From: Azolla pinnata
Lineage: Eukaryota > Streptophyta > Polypodiopsida > Salviniales > Salviniaceae
DNA: 64,000 bases
Assembly: GCA_037176905.1 (NCBI GenBank)
Contig: JBBBWG010028533.1
Span: 1-64,000 of the forward strand
Direction: 5' to 3'
Made by a program: the position numbers and the translations under genes. Within the stretch, counting starts at the first letter, position 1. Each line of letters opens with the position of its first letter. Shown here one piece after another: positions 45,441-58,733 of the stretch. Under the pieces are notes generated by a model. It was not told the DNA's origin. It was given only the letters and a program-made list of their open reading frames with translations, and searched no databases.

Positions 45441-48400
45441 TCAAGAATGTGACCATTGGAACTCGATTTCCAGGGTTCGTGCAGTGCCATCTTGATTTAT
45501 CTCGGGGGCAAGAGTATACTGCCCATTCATCTTGCCGAGAAGCACAACACGGTCAATTTGAATGGTAACTTTGCCCAAGGAGCCCTGAGAAAAGAGCAAT
45601 CCAAATCTTTCTTAGATGAAATCCGCAAAATAAGTCTTTATATTCTTCTTTTAGGCCTAAACTTTTGGCTCATCAACAACACTGACATGATTGTCAATAA
45701 GGTTTTTACATGTGCATGTTGAATTTAAAGCCCTGAATTGAATCATAAAACTCAGAATGCAAAAATTTAGAGGATACCACCAAGGAGGCATGTTAAACGC
45801 AAGCACTGAAAAGCTGTTGCAGAAAGCAATGATTTCTCCACATGCTTCTCATGAGTTCAACTAACTCCCTCTCATGGACAATCACCCATCCATATCACAC
45901 ACTTTTAACGAGATCAATGCACCCAACTAGGACTAGGGCACACCCATTTTCACCACAATTGCAACTTTTGCAAGGGAGAAAACTGTTTTCCAAATTTACT
46001 TAACAGCTAAAATGTCCGACTAGTGTAACAATAATCATGGACACTGAAACTGTGGAATCAATAGGACCGCACGCAGTAACAATGATCATCAAAAGTTGCA
46101 TTGAAATGATTGGGAGATGGATTTCTTTGTGTATCATTGTTTGTCAAGTAGGGTGACTGCCATATAATGCACTCATATGGGGATAAATTTCTCATCATCT
46201 CACGGATCGATAATCATCTACTGTGTCAAAGTTGTTATGGTTTGTGCTATGGACATAGACAACCATATCAGGGGCCACTAGAACAGGTTCATACCATGCG
46301 GGTGACTTTAGTCCATGTGAAGTAATGTATAACTATAGTTTGACACAGGGCCTAGGGTTTACGGATACATAGAGAGTAGATCACTATCCTAACAGTACGA
46401 ATCTCTAAACCTTATCCGTGAACTATATAGATGCCATCTTGTACACAGATTTTAGTACATTCTAACTGCAAACCTGACGCCAAACTTTTATCCGTAAAAA
46501 GGGTATTAAAGGTACAAGTTTGTTCATTACCTTTGCAATTGTATTTTTGCTTTTGCAGACTATGGAAATTTTCTGTCCTCTTGGAGGGGTGTCAAATGCC
46601 CAAGTAAAGCTTTCGTTCCACTCTGGAGAACTGCCCGACACAACCTGGAAAAAGTTACATACATGAGATCATTTTTCCAAACGAAAAAGGAATGAGGGCC
46701 AAACCCAAATAAGAATAATGGAGGTGCGGTGGCCTAAAGTTTCTAGGAAAAAATACTTATTTACACCAGAGTTTCTTTGTTTCCCCAAACACGATTTGTT
46801 CATCATTTTTCCACAATCGAAATGAAACTTTTCGGCAAGTATGGGGCCAATTTCATGCCATCTCCTTCCTTTCAAACTGACTAAGGCTGGTTGCAGAAAT
46901 AACAAAATGTCTACGGAATTTCGTGGAAGGGGGAGGGACCAAGAATCACACCTTTGTCTGGCAAGGAGGGGCGTTTCCAAGAGTAATTCGGCAGAATGCA
47001 CTTGGGCTACCCACCGATTGCTTCAGATTCGTACCCTGCTTGATGGTGACTGTTAGGCTTCCAGGTAAGCACCGCAAAAGGCCTTGTGCTTTCTCTTGGA
47101 ACTGTTCTGGACCCGACCGCATCATCAATTGGAGCAACGGAATAGCCTCTACCATTGCCACAGACTGTGTTTTTCCGACTTCATTTACAGTTGCATCAGA
47201 CCACCCTTGGCTAAGCAGTAACAAAGCATTCAAAGATGCTTCTTGAGCTGCTTCAGTTCCAGTTTTCAAACCAGCTATTAACTGAGGTATAGCAAGTGTC
47301 GCTGCCTCTGTGCTCCGGAGGTGTGGAAAGTTGTAGAAGAGCATCTCAATGGCCCGTAACATATCTTCATTTATTGTTCCGTTAGCCCAGACTTCCCGCT
47401 CCAGAGAAGCTACATAGCATAGGAAAGATAAGCTGAGAAATTTAGACATTCTTATAATAGCACAATTATCGAAAACGCCAGTCCCATGTACTACCAAAGA
47501 GCTTTAGTTTATGGACATGTCTGTCCAAAGACCCTTGACCAGGACATGGAGAACTGTAGAGTTCGAATTGAGGCTACCAGAGTGTATTGTTACACGTGAA
47601 CCTTGGGCAAATAAGACAATGACAAGCACATAACTCAAAAACCTAGAGACTGATAACCTAGCACATGCGTCACAAATGCCATCTTCATACATTGACGATT
47701 TTTATGATTTCAAAAATCAAGATGCATAGATTATCTACAAATTTGATATTTTCAAGAGCTATCCATTTAGTGTTGATTGCATGAAATATGAATGGGAATG
47801 CTGGATGTAGGAAGTTCTCCAACTCGAGACTAAGAATAATGCTCTATACCATCAAGGGCGATACCTCTCATTCTATTGTTTTGGTTTCTACGGATCATCT
47901 TTCACATCTGTATGAATACAGACAATTTCATATATCTTCTTCATCAAAAGCAATAGTTGACGAATAAACAGCTAATATAACCTGGTCATTACCTGTTAAA
48001 GCTCTGATTATCTCACTGGTTGCGTACTCTTGGACTGTGTTATTTGAAAACAACAACTTGATTAAAGTTGCAGTCTGCCCAGCAATTTGAGTGTTGTTAG
48101 AATTGAGAAGCTCTTGGAGAACTTGAACACCACCAGCTTCAACAAGTGCACGTTTATTCAAACGACTATGCGTCACCAGAGAGTGAAGAGCACAAATTGA
48201 TATCATTTTCATCTCTTCTGACGGTTGATCTTCCAATTGACTAACTAAGGCACGGCAAGCAGACACTGCATCTGCTGTACCAGCTAGACCACCATTTTGG
48301 AATAAATCACCTAATGCTAGAGCCACCAAAACTTTTGCTGCCTGAGGGCTGGCGTGAGAAGCAAGTAAGTATTCTGACAATGGTGAAATTGCTAACTTTG

Positions 48401-51400
48401 CTGCCTTCGTCTCTCGAACCTTGACATTATTGAATAAGGCCTCAAGCAACCGGGCTGCAGCTTCTTCACATTGATGGCATCTCAATAGCTCAAGAAGAGC
48501 CTCCACAGCCCCACCCTGAGCCATTTCCTCAGCAATTGAGAAATTTTCTCTTTCAAGGACAAGCAATGCATTCAGAGAAATCACCACAATAGCTTCTGAG
48601 GTTGACTTCAATAACCTCAGGAGCACTATGAGAGGGATGTGCAAGTAATTTTGTGGACTAAATTTCAGGATGTTTGAAAGCAAATATGCAGCCGATTCCC
48701 ACAAAGCAGGGGGTGGTTGAGGGTTATCCTGAACAATTACTTGTGAAAGCTCAAGTATACCCCCAGCATTGGCTACAGCATCAGGCCAACTCTTAGAAGC
48801 CCTTTCCAAAGCCTTGATAGCCTTCTTCTGCAAGCTCTGAACTCCAAGTCCAAGGATTCTGACCAAGGGAACTATTGCCTTCTGAGTGGTGATTTCTTTT
48901 TGAAATTTCTCTTCAGCTACGAGGCGAGAAAGTAATTCAGCAGCAAGTTGTTGTAGATTTCGAGAAGATGAATCAAGCAGTGGAATTAGAGGCTCTATAT
49001 ATTGATTTGGAGCCAAAGTCCGGCTTTCCATATTTTGAGGATTCTCAGTTATGTTGATTAGCACTTGCATAGCGCTGTTCTGTCCAGCAGGGCTCAATCC
49101 TGGCCGAGATAAAACCACAAAGAGTAGCTCAACAATATTAGCTGCAATTGCACGGTTTGCAATGCTGGCAGTGTTGGTTAAAATCCGGAGCAATTCCACA
49201 ATTAGAGCACATAGACGATCCGGGACAACCAGGATCATCTCCATCATAGATTCTACGATTCCTGCTTTCACCATATCTGCTTTACAAACTGGCCTGTCTT
49301 TCGCTAGCTTTATGAGTGAACTAATTGCCAACTCATGCAATAGATATTGATCACCAGAAATAAGCCCAACAAGCGGAACTACGGCCCCTTCTGCTGCAAT
49401 TATCTCAGCTTGGCGTTCATCATCCAACAAATTATTTAGTGCCAAAGCACTAGCTAATTGCAGTCCCTTAGAATCTGCCATCAACAAGGTTATCAAGGGT
49501 GTGATGCAACTGGACGTCGATGGCATAGTTCGAATTCTAGCATTGCTAAATAGGACTCCACATAACTCTGCTGCATATGCTTTCAAGTCTAGAGAGCAAT
49601 CAGCTGTTAACAACCTGCAAAGCCCATCAATCGCACATGTTCCAGAATCTGCAATGGCAAGAGCTTTGGTAGGATTTCCCATAGACAAACTTATAAGAGC
49701 TGAAATTGCAGCCTGTTGCTCTTTTTCAGAACCAGAGTTGAACATTTCTACCAGAGGAACAATAGCGTGTTTTCCTGAATCCTGAGTTCTTATATTCTCT
49801 GCACTGAAAAGTCCATGGAGAGCCCTAGTTGCACTGTACCTTGAGTTCCTTGTTCCCAAACGAAGCACCGCAATAAGCTGGTTTACAGCTCTATTTGCTG
49901 ACTCATTTGTTCTGAGCTCACTACAACTGAACAATTCTCTAAGCAAATCAGTAGTGGCCTCTTCAATGGCATCTTGAGGTCCCAAGGAGAGATATTTGGT
50001 TAGAGCATCCACAGCTCCAGCTTCTGCCATTGCTAGCTTGTTTGTATTACTACCTTTTGCAAGCTGAGTTAGCAAACGGAGGGCCAATGAAGGTGCACCA
50101 GGTCGATCAGGAATGGGTCTCAATAGGTCAACTAGACTAGGAATAAGCTTTAGGGAGGGTAGCCCAAGTCTTATGTCGTCAACTCTAAAGAGACGTTCAA
50201 GAGCAACCTGATCAGGATTGGATACAAGTGAGAATTCTTCTGCTAAAGCAACAAAGTTGGCCACATCTGACTCAAAGCTTCCAAGTAAAGGAATAAGACC
50301 CTCTGGTACTCCTGAATTTGCTACAGAAAGAAGGGTGCCTCGGGTTCCACTGCAAATAATACTGGTAAGAGCTTGTGCAGAAAAATAACGATCAATAGCT
50401 TCCTGCGATCTAAGGAAAGAAGAAAGAGATGAAATTGTGCGCATGGTTGCCGAGGAACGAGTAACATCCCTATGTTGAAAGAGAATCGCCAGCAATAGCA
50501 TAGTCACCCAAGTGCTACCATTATCCTCTGGTTCTACCTGCTCACAAATTAGTGGGAATGTCAGATATTATGCTACTCCAATAAAGAAGAAAAACGGAAA
50601 ATTCCACATCACCTGCAGCGTATTAGAAGCCCTATTGTTCAGTTTCTCGGTAAGAAGCTCAATTGCACCGCCCTCCATTATTGCCACTTTATTATCATCA
50701 TTATTGCAAGCTATTATTGACAGAATCCATAATGCAGCTGTATCTTCCAATGTTGCATGCTCCAGAGAAATTCCGATATCATTATGCTGATTATTGTCAG
50801 TTGTATCCTTTTTGTTCTGATCAAAACTGTTTTGCACTTCACCACTATGAGAATAGTCGATTGCCATTATAGCAATCATGTTGATGAGTGACTGTATCAA
50901 TAGGGTAAAAGTTAACGAATTGTTCAAAGCTTCCATGGCTTGTTGCCTATGCTCCTTGAGTGCACAAGCCAAAAGAGCGGTTCCTCCGACCTTCACTTCA
51001 GCTCTTGAAGAATTTATGATATGCTCAACAAGGGCACTAATACATTTAGATGTGCTTGCAATAAGGTCACCCAATATAACTGGCTGATTCCGGCTGATTC
51101 TTGACAGGATTTCTATTGCTCTCTCCTGCATAAGTGGTGTACCAAAAACAACACAACTAACCAGTGGCTCCAGCCTGCCTGGTGCTTCTGCTATAATTGT
51201 CCATGGTGGGCTAGAAGTTCCTGTATACCTAGCACCAACCAAAGTCACAAGAGCCTCTAATGTTTCTGATTTGGTGCATTGTTCAATATTAGAATCTGCC
51301 AAAAGTTCAACAAGAGCAACCACAGTTCCCGATCTCTGGATGCTCTGAGATAATGTGTCATCTATGGAACGCGATCTGAGAAGTAACGCTAAAGCACATG

Positions 51401-53651
51401 CTGCACGCTCTTTGCCTTCATAGGTACCTTCATATAGCACTCTTGTTAACGGCCCAATCAGATCTTCAGCAGGAACTAATCCGGATATGTTTACATCTAC
51501 CAAAAGGTTTGCAAATGCAGTTGCAGCCATTTCTACCACTGCTGCATTTGATGATCTCGACAATCTTAGCAACGGTAACAAAGCATCCTGTGCACGATGT
51601 GCAATGTCTTTATTTTTTGCTCCAGAAAGGAGCATGGCACCAAGAGCCTTTGCAGCTTGCATGGCAATCTTTTCAGGTTCCACCTTTAACATATTTATAA
51701 GAATTTCAACTGCTGGCATAACAAATGGGCTCTCTTGTAGATCATTTCTTTCACTGAATACCTTAGCGAGAACTGAAGCAGCATGTTCCTTGACCTCCTG
51801 ATTTGATGAGTTTAGTAAACGAAATACAACATGTAATGCATCATTGGCAGCGGATCCTTCTTTCAAGATTTCATCCCGAGACACAACACAAAGAAGGTTT
51901 CCCAGCACATTTAAGACATGAACTTTTGAATGAGGTTGCTCCCCTTGCAACAGTGCAGCTAACTGACTGATAGTACTATCATCTGAGTTTCTCACTAATT
52001 GTGTTAAAGCTTTGGCAGTGATTTCTTGACCTTTAGCACTAGCAACTTTTAAAAGCCATAAAAGGGCTGGTACTGCATCAGCGCTCTCAACACATGCTCG
52101 GATGTCTTCACTATGAGTACAGAGATTACCAAGGATAAGGGCAGCATCTTCCTTGGCTTTCACAGACCCTGTCTCGAGAATCTGAACTAAAGGTGGTATT
52201 CCACCACTAGCTGTGATAGTCCACTTGCTACTGTCAGCTTCCTCTGTAAGAATAGAAAGCAAGGCTACTGCATACTCTTGTTGCTCCTCTGAAGACAAGC
52301 CTAGTAAAGATATCAAAAGCTGAATACCTTCACGGCCTTGAAGTGATTGCAACAGATCCATTTCACCACTGCACAACCTTTTCAGAGCTTTCATCAGATC
52401 CTCATGAACATCAGCGTTGGCCGAGGCCACCAACCCAACAAGCATCTTTTTACTTTCCGCATTAGACAATTTGTCTTTTGATGTAGTGTTTCCATAGAGA
52501 CTAGCAAGAGCTTCAATTGCACGCTCCTGAACAAGCTTTGGAACTTCAGACATCAATAGTTTAACAAGAACGCATTCTACCATTTCTGCATCTACTAGAT
52601 CACCGTTTGTATCACTAATATCAAAAACCATGAGTGCATAAGCAAGCGTACCAATAATATCAGCCATACCAGAATCCAGTTTATTAGACCTGATCTTTTC
52701 TGTAAGGGTTACAATCACCGTTGACATACCACACAAAATGTTAGAAAGTGCACCCATTGCATGCTCTTGCAACGCTTGGGCATATCTACCCTGCATAAAT
52801 TCCTTGGAAGGAGCCACCACAGCGCTCATTAATATGGGTATAGCTCCAGATTCAGACATCGACTGTCTTGCTTCACTGGAAATCAATGATAATGCCTTTA
52901 AGGCTCCTGCTGCTTCAGCACGAACAGATACATCGCTTCCTTTTCCCACAAGACCAAGAAGTGGTTCCACAAGCCCAGTAGCGAGGAAACTATCAATACT
53001 CGAGGGTACTACCATCATGAGATTGGCAAAAAGATAAGATGCATTGGCTTGTGATAGGGAATTGCCATGATGCAACAATCTTTCAAGAACCTGAATACCT
53101 CCGGCCTCGAGAATAAATGACCAAAAGCCATCAGTGTTATCACACAGATTTCGTAATGCTCCAAGAATAAGACCCTCAACTAGCAAATCTAGATTTTGTT
53201 GATGTTGTAGTTGTTCCCACAGTTTCGGAACTACTCCTTCTGTGGCAAAGATTTTACACCCCACTTGATCGGTCACACCTTGCGATACAGCATAAAGTGT
53301 TTGAGCTGATGCAACCTGAGCCTCCAGAGGACTACTCTTCAAAAGTAAAAGCAAAGGTGGAATGCAACCCCCAAGGAGAACTTTAGGACGCAATTCTTCT
53401 TCTAGGCATAGCACCCCCAATATGGCTGCAGATTTCATCTTTACATCCAATGTTCCTGTCCTCACAAGTAGTACTAGTAAAGGTATAGCTTGTACATGAG
53501 CACCTATGGCTATCCTAGCATCTTTCCTTGCTTCTGTAAGCTCCAGAAGCTGTTTACATATGCGTTCTTTCTCGTTTGAAGTGGAGACGTTTGCCCGAAG
53601 TTGCTCGATGAGTTGAGCAACTTCTGCAAAAACTCCATCGAGATCTTCCAT
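45441..53651 (-). CDS. CSI: CELLULOSE SYNTHASE INTERACTIVE (CSI/POM2) ARM-repeat and C2 protein
   Basis: Five coding exons, in transcript order: 53651-50613, 50537-47993, 47409-46952, 46644-46531 and 45584-45441. They give 2,099 aa, close to Arabidopsis CSI1 (about 2,150). In Arabidopsis, CSI1 links plasma-membrane cellulose synthase complexes to cortical microtubules. From the N-terminus, [20 protein letters not shown] and [20 protein letters not shown] match CSI1 closely. Armadillo repeats fill residues ~40-1950; examples are [53 protein letters not shown]-like [20 protein letters not shown], and [20 protein letters not shown]. The last ~130 residues form a C2 domain: [65 protein letters not shown] and the end EIEFQWSHS. 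An acceptor (TTTCCATACAG at about 53,674) indicates an untranslated first exon upstream. Two very long exons carry 89% of the coding sequence. No defect seen. Confidence 0.96.
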
Positions 53652-54793
53652 GGCCCGGTTTCCATTCCTGTCCCTGTATGGAAATATATAAATACAATTT
53701 AGTCATGTTATCCATGATTCTTATCAGGATTCCACCCTATGGATTACTAAACCTATTCAGATAGTAAAAGGCATGTGGAAAGCTAGATGTTCCTGCACAA
53801 AGCACGGATTCCATAGATTAGAGAGCATCAGAAGAAATAGAATTAGGCAGTACATAGCATATACGTAATACTATCCAATATTCACACATACGACATCTAT
53901 TACATCCGAACATTATCCATCTAGACAATGTTCATCCAGTACCTAGTGGTTCAACCCTATCTTTAATTCACTTGTAAAAATGTAATTATCTGTATGCTCA
54001 TATCCTTTAGAGCATAGCTTTCGATACTGTGGCCATCAGATAGCTAAAAGGCATATCCTAACATCGCCTGCTTAGGTGACCCAAACATTCTCAAATAAAC
54101 CTAATGAGCCAAAACCTAGCCTTGTCTAACGCATAACATAGTTCAATCATATGATTCACAGTGTGTGATAAAAAAGCAATCATCCTAGCTACGTGGCAGA
54201 TTAGGGCTCTCTTGACGTGATCCTTAACAATCTTGACCTGCGTCCATCACGATAAATATCAATCATTCCATGTGCATTCGCTGTCTTGATGCATGCTTGC
54301 AAACAAAAAAAGAAAATTTTCAAGCTGTGGCATTTCAATGGTATGGTTTTTATATCAAAGAAGCTGTATAAGGTATCATGGTAGTGATTGCACAAGTCAG
54401 AATGAACGATGGCTTATTTTAGCCAATTTATTAGCCATTCTTTCTGTCATAGCAGCTTTTCGAACAACTAGAATAGCAAGATTTTTGTGTGCTTAAAATG
54501 CCTATCTTTTCAACATTATCGAGGAATCTTCTTCAGACGAAATATAATGTACATCTATACTAGCGTAAAGAAGCCATAAGACAAATCGAATATGAATGTT
54601 GAATTAATATACCTATGCCGATTTCTCGATTTTTCCTATGATTCCCTAGGGTTATATCATAGATCAACTGGTTCTTTCATAGGTCTTGCTTTCGCTTGAC
54701 TGAAAAAACAGAATAAGCAAAAACTACCTTACATTTCAGAGGATGAGAACAAAGTTAGGTTTCATGGATGATTTTTCTGACCTTAACCTAAAT
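53652..54793 (-). other. probable 5' untranslated intron of the CSI gene
   Basis: An acceptor 20 bp before the CSI start implies that this AT-rich stretch is intron or leader. No coding sequence recognised. Confidence 0.4.
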
Positions 54794-54958
54794 GAAGTAG
54801 ATTTTAGGATTGTCGCCTGCATTTCTTCCCCCCGAGCGGGTGAAAATGAAGTAGATTTTAGGATTGACGCCTGCATTTCTTCCCTCAGAGCGGGTGAAAG
54901 TGAAGTAGATTTTAGGATTGACGCCAGCATTTCTTCCCAGCGAGACAGCCGGTGAAAA
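54794..54958. repeat. 54-bp minisatellite, 3 copies
   Basis: Three copies start near 54,794, 54,848 and 54,902, each opening with GAAGTAGATTTTAGGATTG, then CGCCTGCATTTCTTCC, then GAGCGGGTGAAA. The third has a short insertion. Because 54 is a multiple of three, open frames run through on both strands. Confidence 0.9.
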
Positions 54959-55329
54959 TGATGAATAAATCAAATCCGCAAAGCAAGAAAACGATGCAGG
55001 AAGCCGATTTTTCCTTTACAGCATTGATCCGCTTCAAATGAGACGGTTAGCAGAGTGGTTGAAGGAAGCTTCTCCGTCCAAATGAAAGCGCATGATTCGG
55101 GTCGGCCGCAACTATCCGGAACCCCAGGGGTTAAGATCGAGGTATCGACCGATCAGGATGTGGGGAGCGAGATCGATCGGGGAGATGGGAAGATCGAAGA
55201 GAGGTGGAGCGGGGAAGATCAAAGCAGAGCGCAGAAGATCAAACGTGGGATTGCTAGCCAAATTGTCGGAAGATCGAAAGGCTCGAGCGAAGTATAATAT
55301 ATACGTGTGTGTGTGTGAGGGCGTTGCTT

Positions 55330-56085
55330 TTTGCTTTTTCCGCTTCATTCCGACGAATGTATGGATGAATGCATGGATGTATGTATGTATGCATGGGTGC
55401 ATGCATGCATGCATATGAGCATGTATGGATGAATGCATGCATATGTGGGATGTGAGCATGCATGTGTGCGCGCATGGTGACCATCCGCCGGTTCAACACC
55501 TGCGCCGTCGCGCATGTGACATGCGTGCATGCATGTGTGCATGCATGTATGTGCGCGTGCATGTGTGCGATGGTGACCATCCGCCAAGTCAACAACTATG
55601 TGGCATGTCCGTCGCGCATGTGACATGCATGCATGCATGCATGTGTATGTATGTATGCATGCATAGCGTGCGTGCTTGCTACTTACTTGTATATGTATAG
55701 TGTGCATGCTACATGTATGCATGTATGTATGTGTGCGTATGTATGTATGCATGCATGTATGTGTGCATGCATGTGTGCTAGCTACCTGTATATGTGTGTG
55801 TCAGCATGCTACATGTACGAATGTATGTATGTGTGTGCATGTATTGTATGTATGCATGTGTATGTATGTATACCTACGTATGTATGTGTGCGTACATGTA
55901 TGTATGCATGTATGTATGTATGTATGCTCACTACCAGTATATGTGTGTGTCGTCATGCTACATGTATGCGTGCATGTATGTATGCTCACCACCAGTATAT
56001 GTGTGTGTCATCATGCTACATGTGTGCATGCATGTATGCTAGCCACCCATATGTGTGTATCGACATGCTACACACACAAATGTAT
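55330..56085. repeat. TGCA/TGTA tetranucleotide block with nested longer repeats
   Basis: About 750 bp dominated by GCAT, GTAT and TGTG words. Two longer repeats are nested. One is a ~96-bp duplication starting ATGGTGACCATCCGCC at 55,474 and 55,570. The other is about five copies of a ~45-bp element with core GTATATGTGTGTGTC followed by CATGCTACATGTATGC (near 55,672, 55,776, 55,922, 55,980 and 56,037). The Cys/Met/Tyr-rich open frames here are by-products of the repeat. Confidence 0.9.
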
Positions 56086-57927
56086 GTATTCCATGCATTG
56101 TTTGTGGTGCTTCGAAAGACTTGTAAACTCTGCGAGCGTTAGCAGGTTCGCCACCGTGTTCATGGCATATAGCATTACAAGTCGACGGGGTCAAGCCTTG
56201 ACATGCTTTGCTCACAACTATTCCTGCCATGATACAGGGGGGAGAGAGAGAGAGATAGAGAGAGCCAGAGACAGATACAGAGAGAGAAAAAGAAAAGAAT
56301 GGCAATACGTGCTTCGCATACCTCGAGAATGACACGTTGATACCAGAGCTGGTATGGGGCATATCCATCTTGCTGTCGAGCGGGTTTACGAAAGATTCGC
56401 AGCTCCCAGGCTCTGTGCAGAATCGCGGTGAAAGCCCGATAGATACAGCGTTGGTTAAAACCACGCAAACGTGTGATCCTTTTGACAGTTCCATTTCATT
56501 GCGTAATGTACTTACTGCCACCGTTCGATGAGCTATCTATCTAGTGGGCTGCTCGTCCCTGATTCGGGTTCGGATGGGCTCCCCCCGAGCATCTGTGCTC
56601 GTATTCAGCGGGTCTATGGTTCATGAAGCCAACTCAGATGCAGTGGCCAAGAGTTTACCTTCATTGCGTCGATGCCCATGTATGTTCTTCGCGTGGGCCT
56701 GCGCCTTATCGGGCCCGTTTGACTTCCAAGTTCCCGAAGTTATGTATGCATATTCTAGAGAGGGCAATGGAACTTGCCTGGCTGTTACATATAGTGTGAA
56801 AAGGCCAAGAGAGACATACAAACTCTTTGGCTTCACATCGGCTTCGACCGAGCACCGAGACACTAACTCTGCAACTATCTCTATAATTAGTCTCTGACTC
56901 TGCTCTGCGACTATCTTTTATGTTCCTTGAAGGTCATTACTCTAACCCAAAACCACATGAAACAGAGATTATTCGTGCTTAAAAGCTAGGCCTTGGAAGC
57001 TTTTCCAAGAAGACTTCAAGGTCACGAGTTTACGAAACACGTTCGGGCCCGATGGCTAGCTCTTGAAGTTTATGCAGCGACTTCTACTCGAGATCAATCA
57101 ACCGGAGACAATGTATCTCTATCGCTCGAGTTATCAAGTCATCAACCGGAAGCTAATAATAAACTCGGTGATTGCAATATTTGATGCTCTTCCTTAAATG
57201 TCATGTCTTTTGATGCTAACATCCCAATGTACTACTGGTGCCAACAGACATATCGATGGTGCCAACAGACATATCGATGGTTGTCGTTGCCGGCCGCTAG
57301 GTAACGTGAAATCGAACTTTAGCTTTATTTAGGTTCAACCATGAATCCACAAGTGGCCCAGATCTTGAGATGCTTTCCGAAAAGAAGAATCTTCCGAGCG
57401 AAGAATCGGCCCGATCCAACGTTCGAAGCTCAAAAGCAGTGCACCGATTCTTCCGAGCACAATCCAGCGCACTGCTCGGATGAAAGGTGCGATCAGAAGC
57501 CAGAGACGGTTTTCATCCACAACTGTTGTCGAAGTTTCCGCCTAGACGATGGCGATATCATAATCGTGCATGCATAACATTTCAATCGGACGCGCAAGCA
57601 CCTACCGTATAAGCGCACATACGTACGAAACCCGTGCATACCGTACGCAAGTATGACTATACTACGCAGAACCTGCGCGTGTATAATGTACACGCAGGAA
57701 TTATCACGACGGAAGGACGTACATATTGATATACGAAGATTTTGAAGTACACACATCTGTGCATACGATATCTATACATGTGTATACGCATGATATATAT
57801 ATGTACGTGTGTATAAACGTACAATACATGTATGTATGTACGTATACCGTATGTGCATTTATGGAGAATTTTGATATTTGATATGAATTTGATATAACTG
57901 TAGTGGTAGTGGGGCAGGTCGAAAAAT
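56086..57927. other. spacer without recognised gene
   Basis: Short open frames on both strands with no recognisable content. A GA-rich run lies at 56,240-56,300. A 20-bp tandem duplication (ACAGACATATCGATGG) is at 57,245-57,280. Clustered CGTACG/GTATAC-type short palindromes run from 57,600 to 57,860. Confidence 0.5.
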
Positions 57928-57942
57928 TAGGGTTTTTGGGCC
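57928..57942 (+). promoter_or_regulatory. telobox plus site II promoter module
   Basis: TTAGGGTTT is followed directly by TGGGCC. The pairing of a telobox with a site II element (TGGGCY) is a known core module in promoters of plant growth and housekeeping genes. It lies about 800 bp before the start codon of the PHD-finger gene, which fits a leader of that length with or without an intron. An (AACG)n run follows at 57,987-58,020. Confidence 0.5.
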
Positions 57943-58733
57943 GTAAGCGCGAAACACAGAAGAAAGGGAAACGCAGAAAGAAAGCAACGAACGAACGGAA
58001 CGAACGAACGAACGAACGAACAGCGAAAGAAGAAGGTTAATTTTGACGAAGATTGATCCGAAAGGAAGGATCCAGTACACAGAGGGAACCTATGTACGCA
58101 TACCTGAAGAGGTCTTGCTGTGTTTCTTGTTCTTCCTCCTCTGCTTTTTTTTTTTTCCCCCAAAACATCTACCTAGATGCATGTGAAGGTACATTATACA
58201 CACACTCAAGCATATTTGAACAAAAAAGCTTCTTTTTTTTTTCTTCCAGTGTGTTTTCTGTTTTCATCTTCTGCCAGATCTGTACGTGGTAGTCACTTTT
58301 ACTCAAATCTTTTCATTGGATTTGATTTTGCAAATCTTAGGTCTTCTGTCAGTCATACAAACACCACTTAACCTTCTTCTTCTTCTTCTTCTTCTTCTTC
58401 TTCTTCTGTGGAGGCCTGCAGATCAAGGAATAGAAGTCATGGAAATGTAGGTTTGTCTTTGATGCCTTTCAGCTTGATCGAGTTACCGGCTTTCTTTGTT
58501 TAACACTCTTAGATCGCCCGAACTTAAAAAAGTCTTGCTACATAGGTTTTTTTCTTGTTGTTGTCGATAATGATAATGGTGGTGATAATGATGATGATGA
58601 TGCCGGACAGAAAGAGGGAATGAATTCTTTCAGATTGGCTCCTCTTTCCTATGAAGATGATACTGGGCGACGAAATCCAAGCTTCTCAGAAGATTTGTTA
58701 GGGTAACTCTACGGCTGATTCATTCACACAATA
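57943..58733 (+). other. probable 5' leader of the PHD-finger gene, with a possible uORF
   Basis: Contains a (CTT)n run at 58,374-58,406 and a (GAT)n-like run at 58,570-58,602. A 28-codon frame starts at ATG 58,620 (MNSFRLAPLSYEDDTGRRNP..) and stops at 58,706, only 27 bp before the main ATG. GG/GTAACT at 58,702/58,703 is also a possible donor, so this could instead be a small first coding exon. Confidence 0.4.

Noticed and set aside
54736-54973. Open frames on both strands with the motif EVDFRIDACISS
   Set aside because: They are by-products of a 54-bp tandem repeat whose unit length is a multiple of three.
55040-55115. tRNA-like A box (TAGCAGAGTGG) followed about 47 bp later by GATTCGGGTC
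   Set aside because: The A box fits the consensus, but the second element lacks the invariant A of the B box and no acceptor stem pairs. It is probably chance or a worn SINE fragment, too weak to call.
55425-56332. Several Cys/Met/Tyr/His-rich open frames on both strands
   Set aside because: They come from TGCA/TGTA tetranucleotide repeats. Frames are open in several phases at once with low-complexity products.
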